DNA from: JBEKZQ01 sp049509675
GTDB lineage: Bacteria > Planctomycetota > Planctomycetia > Pirellulales > Thermoguttaceae
Length of the DNA stretch: 17,491 nucleotides
Direction of reading: 5' to 3'
Assembly: GCA_049509675.1 (NCBI GenBank)
Contig: JBEKZQ010000066.1
Location: 1 to 17,491, forward strand
Under the pieces are notes generated by a model that was not told the origin of the DNA, made no database searches, and was given only the letters and a program-made list of their open reading frames with translations. This document shows positions 1 to 8,210 of the stretch, in pieces. A program made the position numbers and the translations under genes. Numbering within the stretch: position 1 is the stretch's first letter; each line of letters opens with the position of its first letter.

Positions 1-737
1 ACGCGGGGCGGGGCGGGCCGTAAAAGCGTGGCGATGGCCTGGAGGCCGTACCACTTCACGGCGGCGGACATGGGCGGCTGGAGCTTGTCGAGATCGGCTG
101 CAAAACACCAACGGATAGGAGTCTTGACCGTACGCAACACCCCTGATTCTAGTGTGAACGCCGATCGCTATCAAGAACCTGCGGCAAGTCCGGCCATTCA
201 CATCGTCTCGGCGGGCACTCGGATCGGTTCGATCCGCTAGCCGGGCTGGGGAACCAGCGGCAGTGGTTCTGGGCCGCGGGCGTCAGGATACGTTGGATTG
301 ATCGGGCGCGGCGACGGCCCGTCCGGCCGGAATCGTCCAGTCGTCCCGAGTCCGAGAAAAGGCATGGAGTTTCCGGCACCGTCAGTTCCCCCGGTATGGG
401 CATCGATTTGGTCCCAGCCGCGTGTTCCAGAATACGGTGCTTAATTCGGACGTCTCACGAATCGTATGAAATTCCGGGACAACTACGCGGCCAGCAGTGA
501 CCACGGCTCACCTACCCGCGGCGTCGGCTGGCCGGCCTGGCAAGGAAGCAGGTGATTCACGGTTCCCTCTGCGGAGGTCGTGGCAACAACGCAAATGACC
601 GTTAGTCGCTTTCTTGAAATAAATCTCTCAGCATGTGTTTCTCCAGCTTCCGATCAATCGTGGTTGGTTCGCGGTATTCATGCAAGCGGTGTCGGGGGCT
701 GGCAGAATTGCACCCGCTCCTCATGCAATCATGATTC
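1..737. other. Gene-poor left edge, no supported gene
   Basis: I see no recognisable gene, RNA or repeat here. A minus-strand frame is open from a possible GTG at 140 to the window edge, with an internal ATG at 71, and its residues (for example KWYGLQAIATLLRP) are plausible but match no family I know; there is no convincing ribosome-binding site. The small open frames at 28-240 (+), 149-403 (-) and 635-853 (+) have arginine/proline-rich compositions typical of chance frames in GC-rich DNA. No clear rho-independent terminator follows the RND gene that ends at 738. Confidence 0.5.
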
Positions 738-3700
738 TCAACCGCGGTCGAGGCGGTGAATTGCCTCTGACGAGGGTGCTGCGTCCTTCACTGGATAAGC
801 TTCGTGGGTCGGCTGTACGGCGGGACTCAGTGGGCCACTTATCCGGCGGATGACGTAGAAAAACACCGGCGTCAGGAAGATGCCGAACATGGTCACGCCG
901 AGCATGCCGGCGAAGACCGCCGTACCCAGGGTGCGGCGCATCTCGGCGCCGGCCCCGTGGGCGATCATCAGCGGAAACACGCCAAGAATGAAGGCGAACG
1001 ACGTCATCAGGATCGGCCGCAGCCGCACCTGGGCGGCCTGCACGGCCGCGTCGAACCGCGTCGCGCCCTCCTGCTGCCGGTCGCGGGCGAACTCGACGAT
1101 CAGGATGGCGTTCTTGGCCGCCAAGCCCACCAACACCACGAATCCGACCTGCACGAAGATGTTCACGTCCATCCGCGCCAGGGCGATGCCCGCCAGCCCG
1201 TTGAGCAGGCACATGGGCACAACCAGGATCACCGCCAACGGCAGCGACCAGCTCTCGTACAGGCCCGCAAGCACGAAGAAGACCAGCACGACTCCGAGCG
1301 CAAAGGCGCTGAATGGGTTCTGCTGCAAGTCCCTGAACTGCGCGAGCCGGCTGGACTGTTTCTGCAAGTAGCTTAACTCGGTCCACTCGGCAGTCATGTT
1401 GCGCGGCAGCTTCCGGGTCAGCTTTTCCATCGTCGCCAGGATCTCGCCGGTGCTGACCCCCGGCAGCGCTGCGCCGCTGATAGGGGCTGCGGGAAACATG
1501 TTGTAGCGGACGATCTGGACCGGCCCGGTGGAGTCGCGCACCTCGGCCACCGCTCCCAGCGGCACCATGTCGTTGTCGGCGTTGCGGACCTTGAGCTGCT
1601 TGACGGCCTCGGCATCCGCGCGGAAGGAAGCCTCGGCCTGAACGTTGACCTGCCAGGTGCGGCCGAAGCGGTTGAAATCGTTGACGTAGTAGCTCGCCAG
1701 GTATGCCTCGAGCGCGTCGAAGACGTCGGTCAGTTGCACTCCCATCGTTTTGACCTTGGTTCGGTCCACGTCCACGTAAAGCTGGGGCGTGCGGGCGCGG
1801 AAGCCGGAGAACAGGCCGACGAGGCCGGGCTGCCGGCTGCCCTCGGCGGCCAACTCGTCCGCCTGGGCCTGGAGGGCGTCAAAGTTGACCTCGCCGGTCG
1901 CTTCCACCATCAGCTTGAAGCCGCCGGCGGTACCCAGGCCGTCCACCGCCGGCGCCCCGAAGATGTTGATCCGGGCTTCGGGGACATCTCGCCGGAATCG
2001 TCGGCGGAGTTCGTCGGCAATCGCATCGGCGCTGAGTGCCGCATCCCGGCGTTCGTCGAATGGCTTGAGGGGAAGGAACGTTGAGCCGAGATTCGAGCTG
2101 ACGGCATTGAGGATGAACGACCGGCCCCGGTTGCAGATCGTGTGGGCGACGCCGGGCGTATCCAGAGCAATCTCCTCGATCTTGTCCATAACTTCCACCG
2201 TCCGCTCCAGCGAGGCCGAGTCAGGCAACTGAACATTAACAACCAGCCGGCCCTTGTCCTGGGTGGGGATGAAGCCGGCGGGGAGGCGGGTGAAGCCGAA
2301 CCCCGTCAGACCGATCAGGCCGACATAGACCAGGAGCACGATCACGCTGAGGCGCAGGGACCAGCCCACGGTCTTGCCATAGGCTCGCGTCGCCCGGTTG
2401 AAGAGCCAGTTGAAGCCCCCGAAGAAATGGCCCAGTGCCCGGTTGACCGGTCGGATCAAGACCCGGCCGAGCGCCCCGCCGACGAAGGCCCCGGGGAGGA
2501 AGAGGACGAGGTACACCCCCGACGCCAGCAGGGAGCCCTTCAGGCCGCCGGACTCCAGCGTGTGCCCCGCCGCGCCGACCTCTCCCGCGGCCGGGAGACC
2601 CAGCCAAGCGCCCAAGGTCGGCGTCAGCATCCACACCGTCGCTAAGCCGCCCAGCAGGGCGAAGCTCCACCAGGGTAGGGCCTCCTTGCCTTGGTCGCCG
2701 TGCTCGCCGGGCTTGCGCTTGGCAAAGATCCAGGCCGCCCGCGCCGGCGTCATGGTCATGGCGTTGACGGCAGAAATGAGCATCGACACCGCGATGGTCA
2801 GCGCAAACTGGCGGAAGAACTGGCCGGTGATGCCGCCGAGGAAGGCGCTGGGCAGCAGCACGGAGCTGAGCACCAGCGTGATGGCCATGATCGGCCCGGT
2901 GATCTCGTCCATCGCCTTGATGGTGGCCTCGCGCACCGGCAGGCCCTTGTCCAGCCAGCGCTCGATATTCTCCAGCACGACAATGGAATCGTCCACGACG
3001 ATGCCGATCGCCAGCACCAGCCCGAACAAGGTCAGATTGTTCAGCGAGAAGCCCAGCAGTTTCATAACGGCGAAGGTGCCGATCAGCGACACCGCCACGT
3101 CGATCACCGGCAGGAGCAGGGATTTCCAGTCCTGCAGGAACAACAGGACGACGATGGCGACCAGGATGACTGCATCGCGCAGCGTATGGAACACCTCGTT
3201 CATGGATTCGCGGACAAAAGGCGTGGTGTCGTAGACGATGGCGTAGCGCACCCCTTTGGGGAAGCGTTTTTCCAGTTCGCGCGTCCGGGCCTTGATGTAG
3301 TCGGCCACGTCCAAGGCGTTCGACCCCGGCAACTGAAAGATGGCCAGGCCCACCGCCGGCTTGCGGTCCAACGTCAGGGTATAGTCCTGATTCTTGGCCC
3401 CCAGTTCGGTTCGGGCCACGTCCTTGAGGTAGACCACCTCCCCGTCTGTGCCGGTCTTGAGGATGATGTCGCCGAACTGTTCGGCCTCGACGAGTCGGCC
3501 CAGCGTGGTCATGGTGTACTGGAAGTCCTGGCCCTGGGGAACCGGCGGCTGGCCGATCTGCCCCGCCGCCACCTGCACGTTCTGCTCGCGCAAGACCCGG
3601 ATCACGTCGCCGGCCATCAGGTTCCTCGCTTGCAGCTTGTCCGGGTCCAGCCACACGCGCATGCTGTAGTCTTGCCCGCCGAAGGAGAAGACGTCTCCCA

Positions 3701-4235
3701 CGCCCTCGATTCGGGCCAGGGCATCCTGAAGATTAATGGTCGCGTAATTGCTCAGGTAAAGCTGATCGTAATACGGTTGGCCGGTGTGGGGATTGATGTC
3801 GGAGTACAAATTGACGATCAATAGAATATCCGGGGACCGCTTCCTGACCGTCACGCCGATGGCTTTGACCATATCGGGCAGGGTCGGCTGGGCGATAGCG
3901 ACGCGGTTCTGCACCAGCACCTGGGCCATGTTCACGTCGGTGCCCACCGCGAAGGTCACGTCCAGGATGTACGAGCCGTCGTTGTTGCTCTGCGACGACA
4001 TGTACAACATTTTCTCGACGCCGTTAACCTGTTGCTCGATCGGTGCGGCCACGGTGTCGGCGATGATCCGTGCGTTGGCCCCGGGGTAACTGGCTGTCAC
4101 GCGCACGGTCGGCGGCGTAATTTCCGGGTACTGGGCGACGGGCAAGAGGACCACGGCGATGGCCCCCATCAGCAAGATTACCACGGAGATCACCCAGGCG
4201 AGCACCGGCCGGTCGATGAAGAAACGCACCAGCAT
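738..4235 (-). CDS. RND efflux transporter, HAE1/AcrB-type inner-membrane pump
   Basis: Proton-driven inner-membrane pump of a tripartite efflux system, expected to take up substrates from the periplasm and inner leaflet and pass them to an outer-membrane channel. The 1165-residue product starts MLVRFFIDRPVLAWVISVV, the canonical AcrB-type first helix. The proton-relay residues are visible: D415-D416 in GIVVDDSIVVLENIER, K1041 in GLAAKNAILIVEFARD, and the arginine of RLRPILMTSFAFILG near residue 1072. Porter domains lie at roughly 40-335 and 650-960. AcrB has about 1050 residues; the excess is mainly an insertion of about 85 residues between GEHGDQGKE (about 510-518) and FFGGFNWLFNRAT (about 600-612), with two extra hydrophobic stretches. 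It begins 13 bases after the adaptor gene stop, so the two are cotranscribed. The substrate cannot be told; no TolC-type gene is nearby. Confidence 0.96.
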   Translation of the reverse strand: MLVRFFIDRPVLAWVISVVILLMGAIAVVLLPVAQYPEITPPTVRVTASYPGANARIIADTVAAPIEQQVNGVEKMLYMSSQSNNDGSYILDVTFAVGTDVNMAQVLVQNRVAIAQPTLPDMVKAIGVTVRKRSPDILLIVNLYSDINPHTGQPYYDQLYLSNYATINLQDALARIEGVGDVFSFGGQDYSMRVWLDPDKLQARNLMAGDVIRVLREQNVQVAAGQIGQPPVPQGQDFQYTMTTLGRLVEAEQFGDIILKTGTDGEVVYLKDVARTELGAKNQDYTLTLDRKPAVGLAIFQLPGSNALDVADYIKARTRELEKRFPKGVRYAIVYDTTPFVRESMNEVFHTLRDAVILVAIVVLLFLQDWKSLLLPVIDVAVSLIGTFAVMKLLGFSLNNLTLFGLVLAIGIVVDDSIVVLENIERWLDKGLPVREATIKAMDEITGPIMAITLVLSSVLLPSAFLGGITGQFFRQFALTIAVSMLISAVNAMTMTPARAAWIFAKRKPGEHGDQGKEALPWWSFALLGGLATVWMLTPTLGAWLGLPAAGEVGAAGHTLESGGLKGSLLASGVYLVLFLPGAFVGGALGRVLIRPVNRALGHFFGGFNWLFNRATRAYGKTVGWSLRLSVIVLLVYVGLIGLTGFGFTRLPAGFIPTQDKGRLVVNVQLPDSASLERTVEVMDKIEEIALDTPGVAHTICNRGRSFILNAVSSNLGSTFLPLKPFDERRDAALSADAIADELRRRFRRDVPEARINIFGAPAVDGLGTAGGFKLMVEATGEVNFDALQAQADELAAEGSRQPGLVGLFSGFRARTPQLYVDVDRTKVKTMGVQLTDVFDALEAYLASYYVNDFNRFGRTWQVNVQAEASFRADAEAVKQLKVRNADNDMVPLGAVAEVRDSTGPVQIVRYNMFPAAPISGAALPGVSTGEILATMEKLTRKLPRNMTAEWTELSYLQKQSSRLAQFRDLQQNPFSAFALGVVLVFFVLAGLYESWSLPLAVILVVPMCLLNGLAGIALARMDVNIFVQVGFVVLVGLAAKNAILIVEFARDRQQEGATRFDAAVQAAQVRLRPILMTSFAFILGVFPLMIAHGAGAEMRRTLGTAVFAGMLGVTMFGIFLTPVFFYVIRRISGPLSPAVQPTHEAYPVKDAAPSSEAIHRLDRG

Positions 4236-4248
4236 GATAGTCTCCGGG

Positions 4249-5457
4249 TCAGTGGGATGCGGACATCTGAATTTGTCTCGGCCGCTTTTCCGATTTCGGA
4301 TTCGACTTTGGCATGTCCACGACCTGCGGCTGGACGGTAACGCCCGGCCGAACCGTTTGCAGGCCGTTGACGATCACCCGCTCGCCCGGTTTCAGGCCCT
4401 CCTCGATCTCCCGCAAGCCATCGTGCAGCGATCCCACACGAATGGGGCGGGAGACAACCTCGTTCTTGTCGTTGGCGACGTAAAGGATTTTCTGACCCTG
4501 ATCGTTATCGATCGCGCGGTCGCTGACCAGCAGCGCCGGATGGGGTGGGCCGACGGGCACACGGACACGGGCGAAGAATCCGGCGGAGAGCGCCTCGTCC
4601 TTGTTCGGGAACACGCCCCGGACGCGCAAGGTGCCAGTTTTCGGATTGACCTGGTTGTCCACGAAATTGATCGTGCCCTGGTGGAAGAACCCCTCTTCGG
4701 TGGCCAGGCCCAGCGCCACGGGCAACCCCGTATCGGCGGCCGAGTCGGCCTTGCCGTTGCGGAGCCACTGCCGGACGCGCTGCACAGTGCGCTCGTCCAC
4801 GTCGAAGCAGGCGTACATCGGGTCCACCGACACGATGGTCGTGAGCAAGGTGACGTTGGCCTGGTCCGCCGACTGAATCAAGTTGCCCACCGTGACGAAG
4901 TATCGGCTGACGCGCCCGCTGATCGGTGCCGTAACCGTGGTGAAATCCAGGTTGAGCTTCGCCGTGTGCAGGGCCGCCTCCGCCACCATGACGGCCGCGG
5001 CCGCCTCGTCGCGATCCCCTCTCGCCAAGTCGTAATCCGACTGGCTGATCGCCTTCTTCGGCAACAACTCATCCGCGCGGCGGAAGTCCGCCGTGGTTCG
5101 GGTCAGATGCGCCTTGGCCTGGGTCAGGCTGGCCAGGGCCCGACCATATTCGGCCTGATAGGGCCGCTGGTCGAGTTCAAAAAGGACGTCGCCCTTCTTG
5201 ACCAGAGTCCCTTCCTTGAAGTTGACCTTCTCCAGATAACCCCAGACATGCGCCCGCACCTCGACGGAATCCACCGCGGCGATCCGGGCGGTGAAGTCCG
5301 CGTAATCGGTGACGTTGCGCTCAACGGGGTAGCTGACCGTGACCGTGACCGGCTCTGTCGGTGGCGTTTCCGAGGGCGCCCGCGAGCAACCCGTCGGTCC
5401 GAGACAGTACCCGAGGACCAGCGCAAAACCGGCGAGAAAAGTTGAGGGGTAACGCAT
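4249..5457 (-). CDS. RND efflux periplasmic adaptor (membrane fusion protein), probable lipoprotein
   Basis: Periplasmic adaptor linking the RND pump to an outer-membrane channel, AcrA/HlyD-type, 402 residues. The N-terminus is hydrophobic and ends at Cys24 (GPTGC), probably a lipidated cysteine, although Pro at -3 makes a poor lipobox. The two lipoyl half-motifs are clear: VRAHVWGYLEKVNFKEGTLV with VKKGDVLFELD (about 65-95) and TVTAPISGRVSRYFVTVGNL (about 165-190). They flank an alanine-rich alpha-hairpin (about 95-160). The beta-barrel and membrane-proximal parts follow, with NPKTGTLRVRGVFPN and GLKPGERVIVNGLQTVRPG. A GAGG ribosome-binding site lies 5 bases before the ATG. It is followed 13 bases later by the RND gene and preceded, across 221 bases, by tetR, so regulation by that repressor is likely. 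Confidence 0.95.
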   Translation of the reverse strand: MRYPSTFLAGFALVLGYCLGPTGCSRAPSETPPTEPVTVTVSYPVERNVTDYADFTARIAAVDSVEVRAHVWGYLEKVNFKEGTLVKKGDVLFELDQRPYQAEYGRALASLTQAKAHLTRTTADFRRADELLPKKAISQSDYDLARGDRDEAAAAVMVAEAALHTAKLNLDFTTVTAPISGRVSRYFVTVGNLIQSADQANVTLLTTIVSVDPMYACFDVDERTVQRVRQWLRNGKADSAADTGLPVALGLATEEGFFHQGTINFVDNQVNPKTGTLRVRGVFPNKDEALSAGFFARVRVPVGPPHPALLVSDRAIDNDQGQKILYVANDKNEVVSRPIRVGSLHDGLREIEEGLKPGERVIVNGLQTVRPGVTVQPQVVDMPKSNPKSEKRPRQIQMSASH

Positions 5458-5629
5458 AAGAGCCTCACGTGATAGTCACCGACAACTGGCACTGCGGAAT
5501 GACAGTCTCTTTTCCACGCTTGCGACTGAGGACCAGCATCGGCATTCCTCCCTGGCTTGGGCCTTGCTTCGGGGTAGCAACCACAACAGCCGGCCCGGAT
5601 CGGGCGCCGGTTCGCCATTCGACTTCACG

Positions 5630-5657
5630 ACACATAGACATATCAGTGTGTGCTTAC
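5630..5657. promoter_or_regulatory. Candidate TetR operator upstream of the adaptor gene
   Basis: An imperfect inverted repeat with arms ACACA and TGTGT (5630-5651) runs into TGCTTAC (5651-5657). On the minus strand this reads GTAAGCACACACTGATATG, sharing GTAAGCAnnCA with the site upstream of tetR. A poor promoter-like pair, TTGGTG then TATGTC 16 bases later, flanks it on the minus strand. A repressor site for the pump genes is inferred from the shared motif and position, not shown. Confidence 0.3.
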
Positions 5658-5678
5658 GCACCAACGGTCCCCAAAAAA

Positions 5679-6383
5679 CTACTCAGCAAACAGCGCCAGC
5701 GCCTTGGGGTTGTAGTAGCGGCAGATAGCCTCCTCCTTGAGCCCCATGCCGCGCAACGTGTACCAGACGGTCTGTTCCACGACCTTTTCGCGCGGCAACC
5801 CGTAGTCAATCACGGGCGTTGTCGGCAGCATGTACGCCTTGATCATCTGGGCCAGATGATGTGTGAACCAGCATCCCAAGCCGGGTTGAATCGGCCCGTC
5901 GTAGGCATCGCCCGCAGCCATCGCCGCCTGCAAGCTAGCCGCCATCCATTGCTTCAAACGCGAGGGCAATCCCTGCAAACAGAGCCGCACAAACTCGCCG
6001 TCCTCGGTCAGGTTCCGCAGCATCAGTCGGGCGTGAATCGCTTTGTCGGGATCACATTCCGGCTCCACGAGAACACGGGAAACGATGAACTGGACTAGCA
6101 GCACTAGCGTCGATGCGGATGGTTCCAGGGCCTTCAGCCGCTCAATCTGATCCCAGTCCCGCTCGTGGCAACAGGAGAGCTGCATCGCGGAATACAGGGC
6201 TTCCTTGTTGGGGAAATGTTTGAACAACAGGGCCTCGGACACCCCGGCCGCCACGGCCAATTCGCGGGTCGTCGTGCCATCGAATCCCTTCTCGGCAAAG
6301 ATCTGCCGAACGGCATTGATGATCGCCGCGCGGCGTTCATCGCCGCTGAGCTTGTTGACGGATTTCACGTGGCCTAGCTTCAT
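5679..6383 (-). CDS. TetR/AcrR-family transcriptional regulator
   Basis: A 234-residue one-component repressor. The N-terminal DNA-binding domain is typical: RRAAIINAVRQIFAEKGFDG (helix 1), TTTRELAVAAGVSEALLFKH (helix-turn-helix) and FPNKEALYSAM, at about residues 17-67. The C-terminal two thirds is a helical ligand-binding and dimerisation domain with no signature that identifies the ligand. It is read in the same direction as the adaptor and pump genes and ends 221 bases before them, which suggests local control of the efflux genes, as in AcrR- or TtgR-type systems. The ribosome-binding site before the ATG is weak (AGGCG). An inverted repeat 29-52 bases upstream of the start suggests autoregulation. 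Family assignment is firm; target and ligand are inferred. Confidence 0.94.
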   Translation of the reverse strand: MKLGHVKSVNKLSGDERRAAIINAVRQIFAEKGFDGTTTRELAVAAGVSEALLFKHFPNKEALYSAMQLSCCHERDWDQIERLKALEPSASTLVLLVQFIVSRVLVEPECDPDKAIHARLMLRNLTEDGEFVRLCLQGLPSRLKQWMAASLQAAMAAGDAYDGPIQPGLGCWFTHHLAQMIKAYMLPTTPVIDYGLPREKVVEQTVWYTLRGMGLKEEAICRYYNPKALALFAE

Positions 6384-6411
6384 GGGTCGCCTGTGCCCTG
6401 GTTCGCTCCTT

Positions 6412-6435
6412 GTAAGCGAGTGTATGCATGCTTAC
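6412..6435. promoter_or_regulatory. Candidate TetR operator upstream of tetR
   Basis: A 24-bp inverted repeat with perfect 6-bp outer arms, GTAAGC (6412-6417) and GCTTAC (6430-6435); 8 of 12 positions per half-site pair symmetrically. Size and symmetry suit a TetR-family dimer. It lies 29-52 bases before the tetR start and covers the proposed -10 element. Confidence 0.45.
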
Positions 6436-6447
6436 CGACGGCGCCAA
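6419..6447 (-). promoter_or_regulatory. Candidate sigma70-type promoter of tetR
   Basis: On the minus strand, TTGGCG (6442-6447) and TACACT (6419-6424) are separated by 17 bases; each matches its consensus at 4 of 6 positions. The -10 element lies inside the 24-bp inverted repeat, the usual layout for a self-repressing TetR gene. Evidence is by pattern only. Confidence 0.3.
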
Positions 6448-6522
6448 GACCCCGGTTCGGAAATATTTTTTGGCCGCGGCAAGAGGCGGGGCTTCTCAAA
6501 AAAGCGTTCCTATCGCGGGACA

Positions 6523-6539
6523 GCGCGTCCATTCTGGAA
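6523..6539 (+). repeat. Left terminal inverted repeat of the IS66-type element
   Basis: Seventeen bases, GCGCGTCCATTCTGGAA, exactly complementary in reverse to 8194-8210. The match stops sharply on the inner side, as expected for a true terminal repeat. Confidence 0.75.
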
Positions 6540-6664
6540 GCGGCCGCGCAGCCGGGGACAGCGTGATGGGGCGTGGTGCGCGATGGGTTGTTGAGTTTAG
6601 CCAGGGGCCGGATATGCCGAGGCCACGAGAGAAGGCAACATGACCGTCGCGTGGCTCGGGGCGG

Positions 6665-8149
6665 TTAGCTCGTATCCAAGGCGGGCACCGCGGAAAGGAT
6701 CGCTTCGAGTTGCTGTTGGAACAGGCTCATTCCCTCTTTCATCCAACGGATGGCCTCATCGACCACACTGTGCAGCGTGAACGGCGAGAGATTTACCCGC
6801 AACGACTCCAGCACGCTGGTGATCACGCTCCGCCGACGCGCCCCGGCCGCCGACTTGCTGGTCCGCCCGGCGTCGCGATCTTGGGCCGGGCTGCGTTGCA
6901 GCCGCTCGGACAAGTTGTTGGTCGCTTCCACTTCCGGGTAGAGCACGAACGTGAACAGTTCTTCGTCGAACAGGCGTTGCGTCAACTCTTCGACGAGGTT
7001 GACAAATTCCCGTTCGTGGGGCGGCATGTCGGGCGTAGCGTCCCGCCAGTGGGGCCGACACAGATCGGAGAGCCGACCCTCAAACTCGGCCACCCGCCGT
7101 TTCCGCCCTTCCATTCCCAGCCGACCGTCCGCCGCCGCCCGCTTCGCCTCGTAATACAACCTCAACAGGTGATCCAGGAACCGCTGATAGCTCTTCTTCC
7201 GCGGATACAACCACGCCAGACGAATGGCCTTCCGCAGCAGATGCGCCCAACACTTCTGCGCCCAGACAAAGCGTCGCCGATACACCGCCGCGTCGTCGCT
7301 GACCCCCACCCCCTTGAAGATGTCCTGGGGAAGCATGGCGTCCAAGGTCTTGCCGTCCTTGTGACACCCGAAGAGAAACACCCGCTGCAAAGCCGACGCA
7401 AACACCCACAACGAACATCCCTCCTGACCAATCTTCCAGCCGGTCTCGTCCATATAGACCACGGCCGCACGAGCCACCAGGTCGCAGAGGGCCTCGAATT
7501 CCGGTTCCCAATGCCGCGCCAACTGGCGCAACAGCGCGTCGGCCTGCGATTTCCGCAACGGCAACGCGCAGAAGAACTCCAGCACCGCGCAGGCTTTGTC
7601 CAGAGAAATGCCGATCACGTAGACCAGAAACGCCAGAACCACCAGGATCTCCAGCCCGTATTCACAGCGGGAGGTGACGCCCGGGATGCGCGGCTCGGCT
7701 CCTGTGGGGCCACGGAAGACACGATACCCCACCAGCACGCCGCGGCCATCGATCAACCGCCACACCGCCCGCTGGCGAACCAACCGGCACTGCTCGGGGG
7801 GCGTGTCTGGTGGATACACGTCCTCCGTACGCTGCGCGTCGGCAAACTTCACCCGGTTGGGACGCCGTCCCGGCGACTTCTTCCTGCGTCGCCTGCGGCG
7901 GCGTTGTTTGTCTCGGCGTTGCTCTTCCGCTTCCACGCTGTATCGAGTGGAGGGCGGTGGCGTTCCGGACCTGGAGGATCGCCCTTCCTGGAGTACTTCA
8001 GGCTCGTACTGCGCGAGCCGCTGCGTGAGCCGATCCACCTCCGCCTGCAACTGCTTGACGGTCTGCTGCAACCTGTCGATGGCGTCGAACAACTGATCCG
8101 CCGACAGTCGCCCGTCCCGAAAATCCGTTTTCAACTGCCGAACATCCAT
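6665..8149 (-). CDS. IS66-family transposase (TnpC-like)
   Basis: DDE transposase of 494 residues, full length for the single-gene IS66 group. The N-terminus has a leucine-zipper-like coiled coil (about 20-50, LQQTVKQLQAEVDRLTQRL), followed by an extremely basic stretch of consecutive arginines and lysines (about 78-100). The catalytic triad is visible: D234 in VYMDETGWKIG, D285 in VSDDAAVYRRR and E408 in EATNNLSERLQRSP. CWAHLLRKAIRLAW, typical of the family, follows the second aspartate. The C-terminus (GRTSKSAAGARRRSVITSVL) matches planctomycete-type IS66 proteins as I know them. No frameshift or premature stop is seen, so the gene may be active. A long plus-strand open frame across this gene is its shadow. 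Confidence 0.94.
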   Translation of the reverse strand: MDVRQLKTDFRDGRLSADQLFDAIDRLQQTVKQLQAEVDRLTQRLAQYEPEVLQEGRSSRSGTPPPSTRYSVEAEEQRRDKQRRRRRRRKKSPGRRPNRVKFADAQRTEDVYPPDTPPEQCRLVRQRAVWRLIDGRGVLVGYRVFRGPTGAEPRIPGVTSRCEYGLEILVVLAFLVYVIGISLDKACAVLEFFCALPLRKSQADALLRQLARHWEPEFEALCDLVARAAVVYMDETGWKIGQEGCSLWVFASALQRVFLFGCHKDGKTLDAMLPQDIFKGVGVSDDAAVYRRRFVWAQKCWAHLLRKAIRLAWLYPRKKSYQRFLDHLLRLYYEAKRAAADGRLGMEGRKRRVAEFEGRLSDLCRPHWRDATPDMPPHEREFVNLVEELTQRLFDEELFTFVLYPEVEATNNLSERLQRSPAQDRDAGRTSKSAAGARRRSVITSVLESLRVNLSPFTLHSVVDEAIRWMKEGMSLFQQQLEAILSAVPALDTS

Positions 8150-8193
8150 GCCCTATGTCTAACGCGCCCCGCGCAAACGAGGCAAGATCAGTT

Positions 8194-8210
8194 TTCCAGA
8201 ATGGACGCGC
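8194..8210 (-). repeat. Right terminal inverted repeat of the IS66-type element
   Basis: Seventeen bases, TTCCAGAATGGACGCGC on the plus strand, the exact reverse complement of 6523-6539. The ATG inside it is in frame with the transposase remnant that follows, giving that remnant an accidental start codon. Confidence 0.75.

Larger units (their letters stand above)
6523..8210 (-). mobile_element. IS66-family insertion sequence (single transposase gene type)
   Basis: The transposase gene at 6665-8149 is bracketed by a perfect 17-bp inverted repeat: GCGCGTCCATTCTGGAA at 6523-6539 and its reverse complement at 8194-8210. This gives an element of about 1688 bp with short non-coding ends. Size and the lack of accessory tnpA/tnpB genes fit the ISBst12-like group of IS66. 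No 8-bp target duplication is evident next to the repeats; the outermost GCGC is self-complementary, so the exact ends are uncertain by a few bases. The right end abuts the remnant of another transposase. Confidence 0.75.

Noticed and set aside
741..757. Small hairpin ACCGC/GCGGT at the RND gene end as a terminator
   Set aside because: It lies inside the coding sequence, has only 5-bp arms and no T-run follows in the direction of transcription.
6412..6435. GTAAGC...GCTTAC repeat as the left end of an IS66 element, since IS66 ends often begin GTAA
   Set aside because: No matching CGCTTAC end occurs on the right side between 8150 and 8700, while a perfect 17-bp inverted repeat closer to the gene explains the element better.
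6646..8183. Similar sequences next to the IS66 gene ends (6646-6668 and 8159-8183, sharing CGGGGCG and GTTAG in inverted orientation)
   Set aside because: The match needs a gap and mismatches and could be chance in GC-rich DNA; the 17-bp repeat outside it is exact. It might be a subterminal motif, but I cannot support it.
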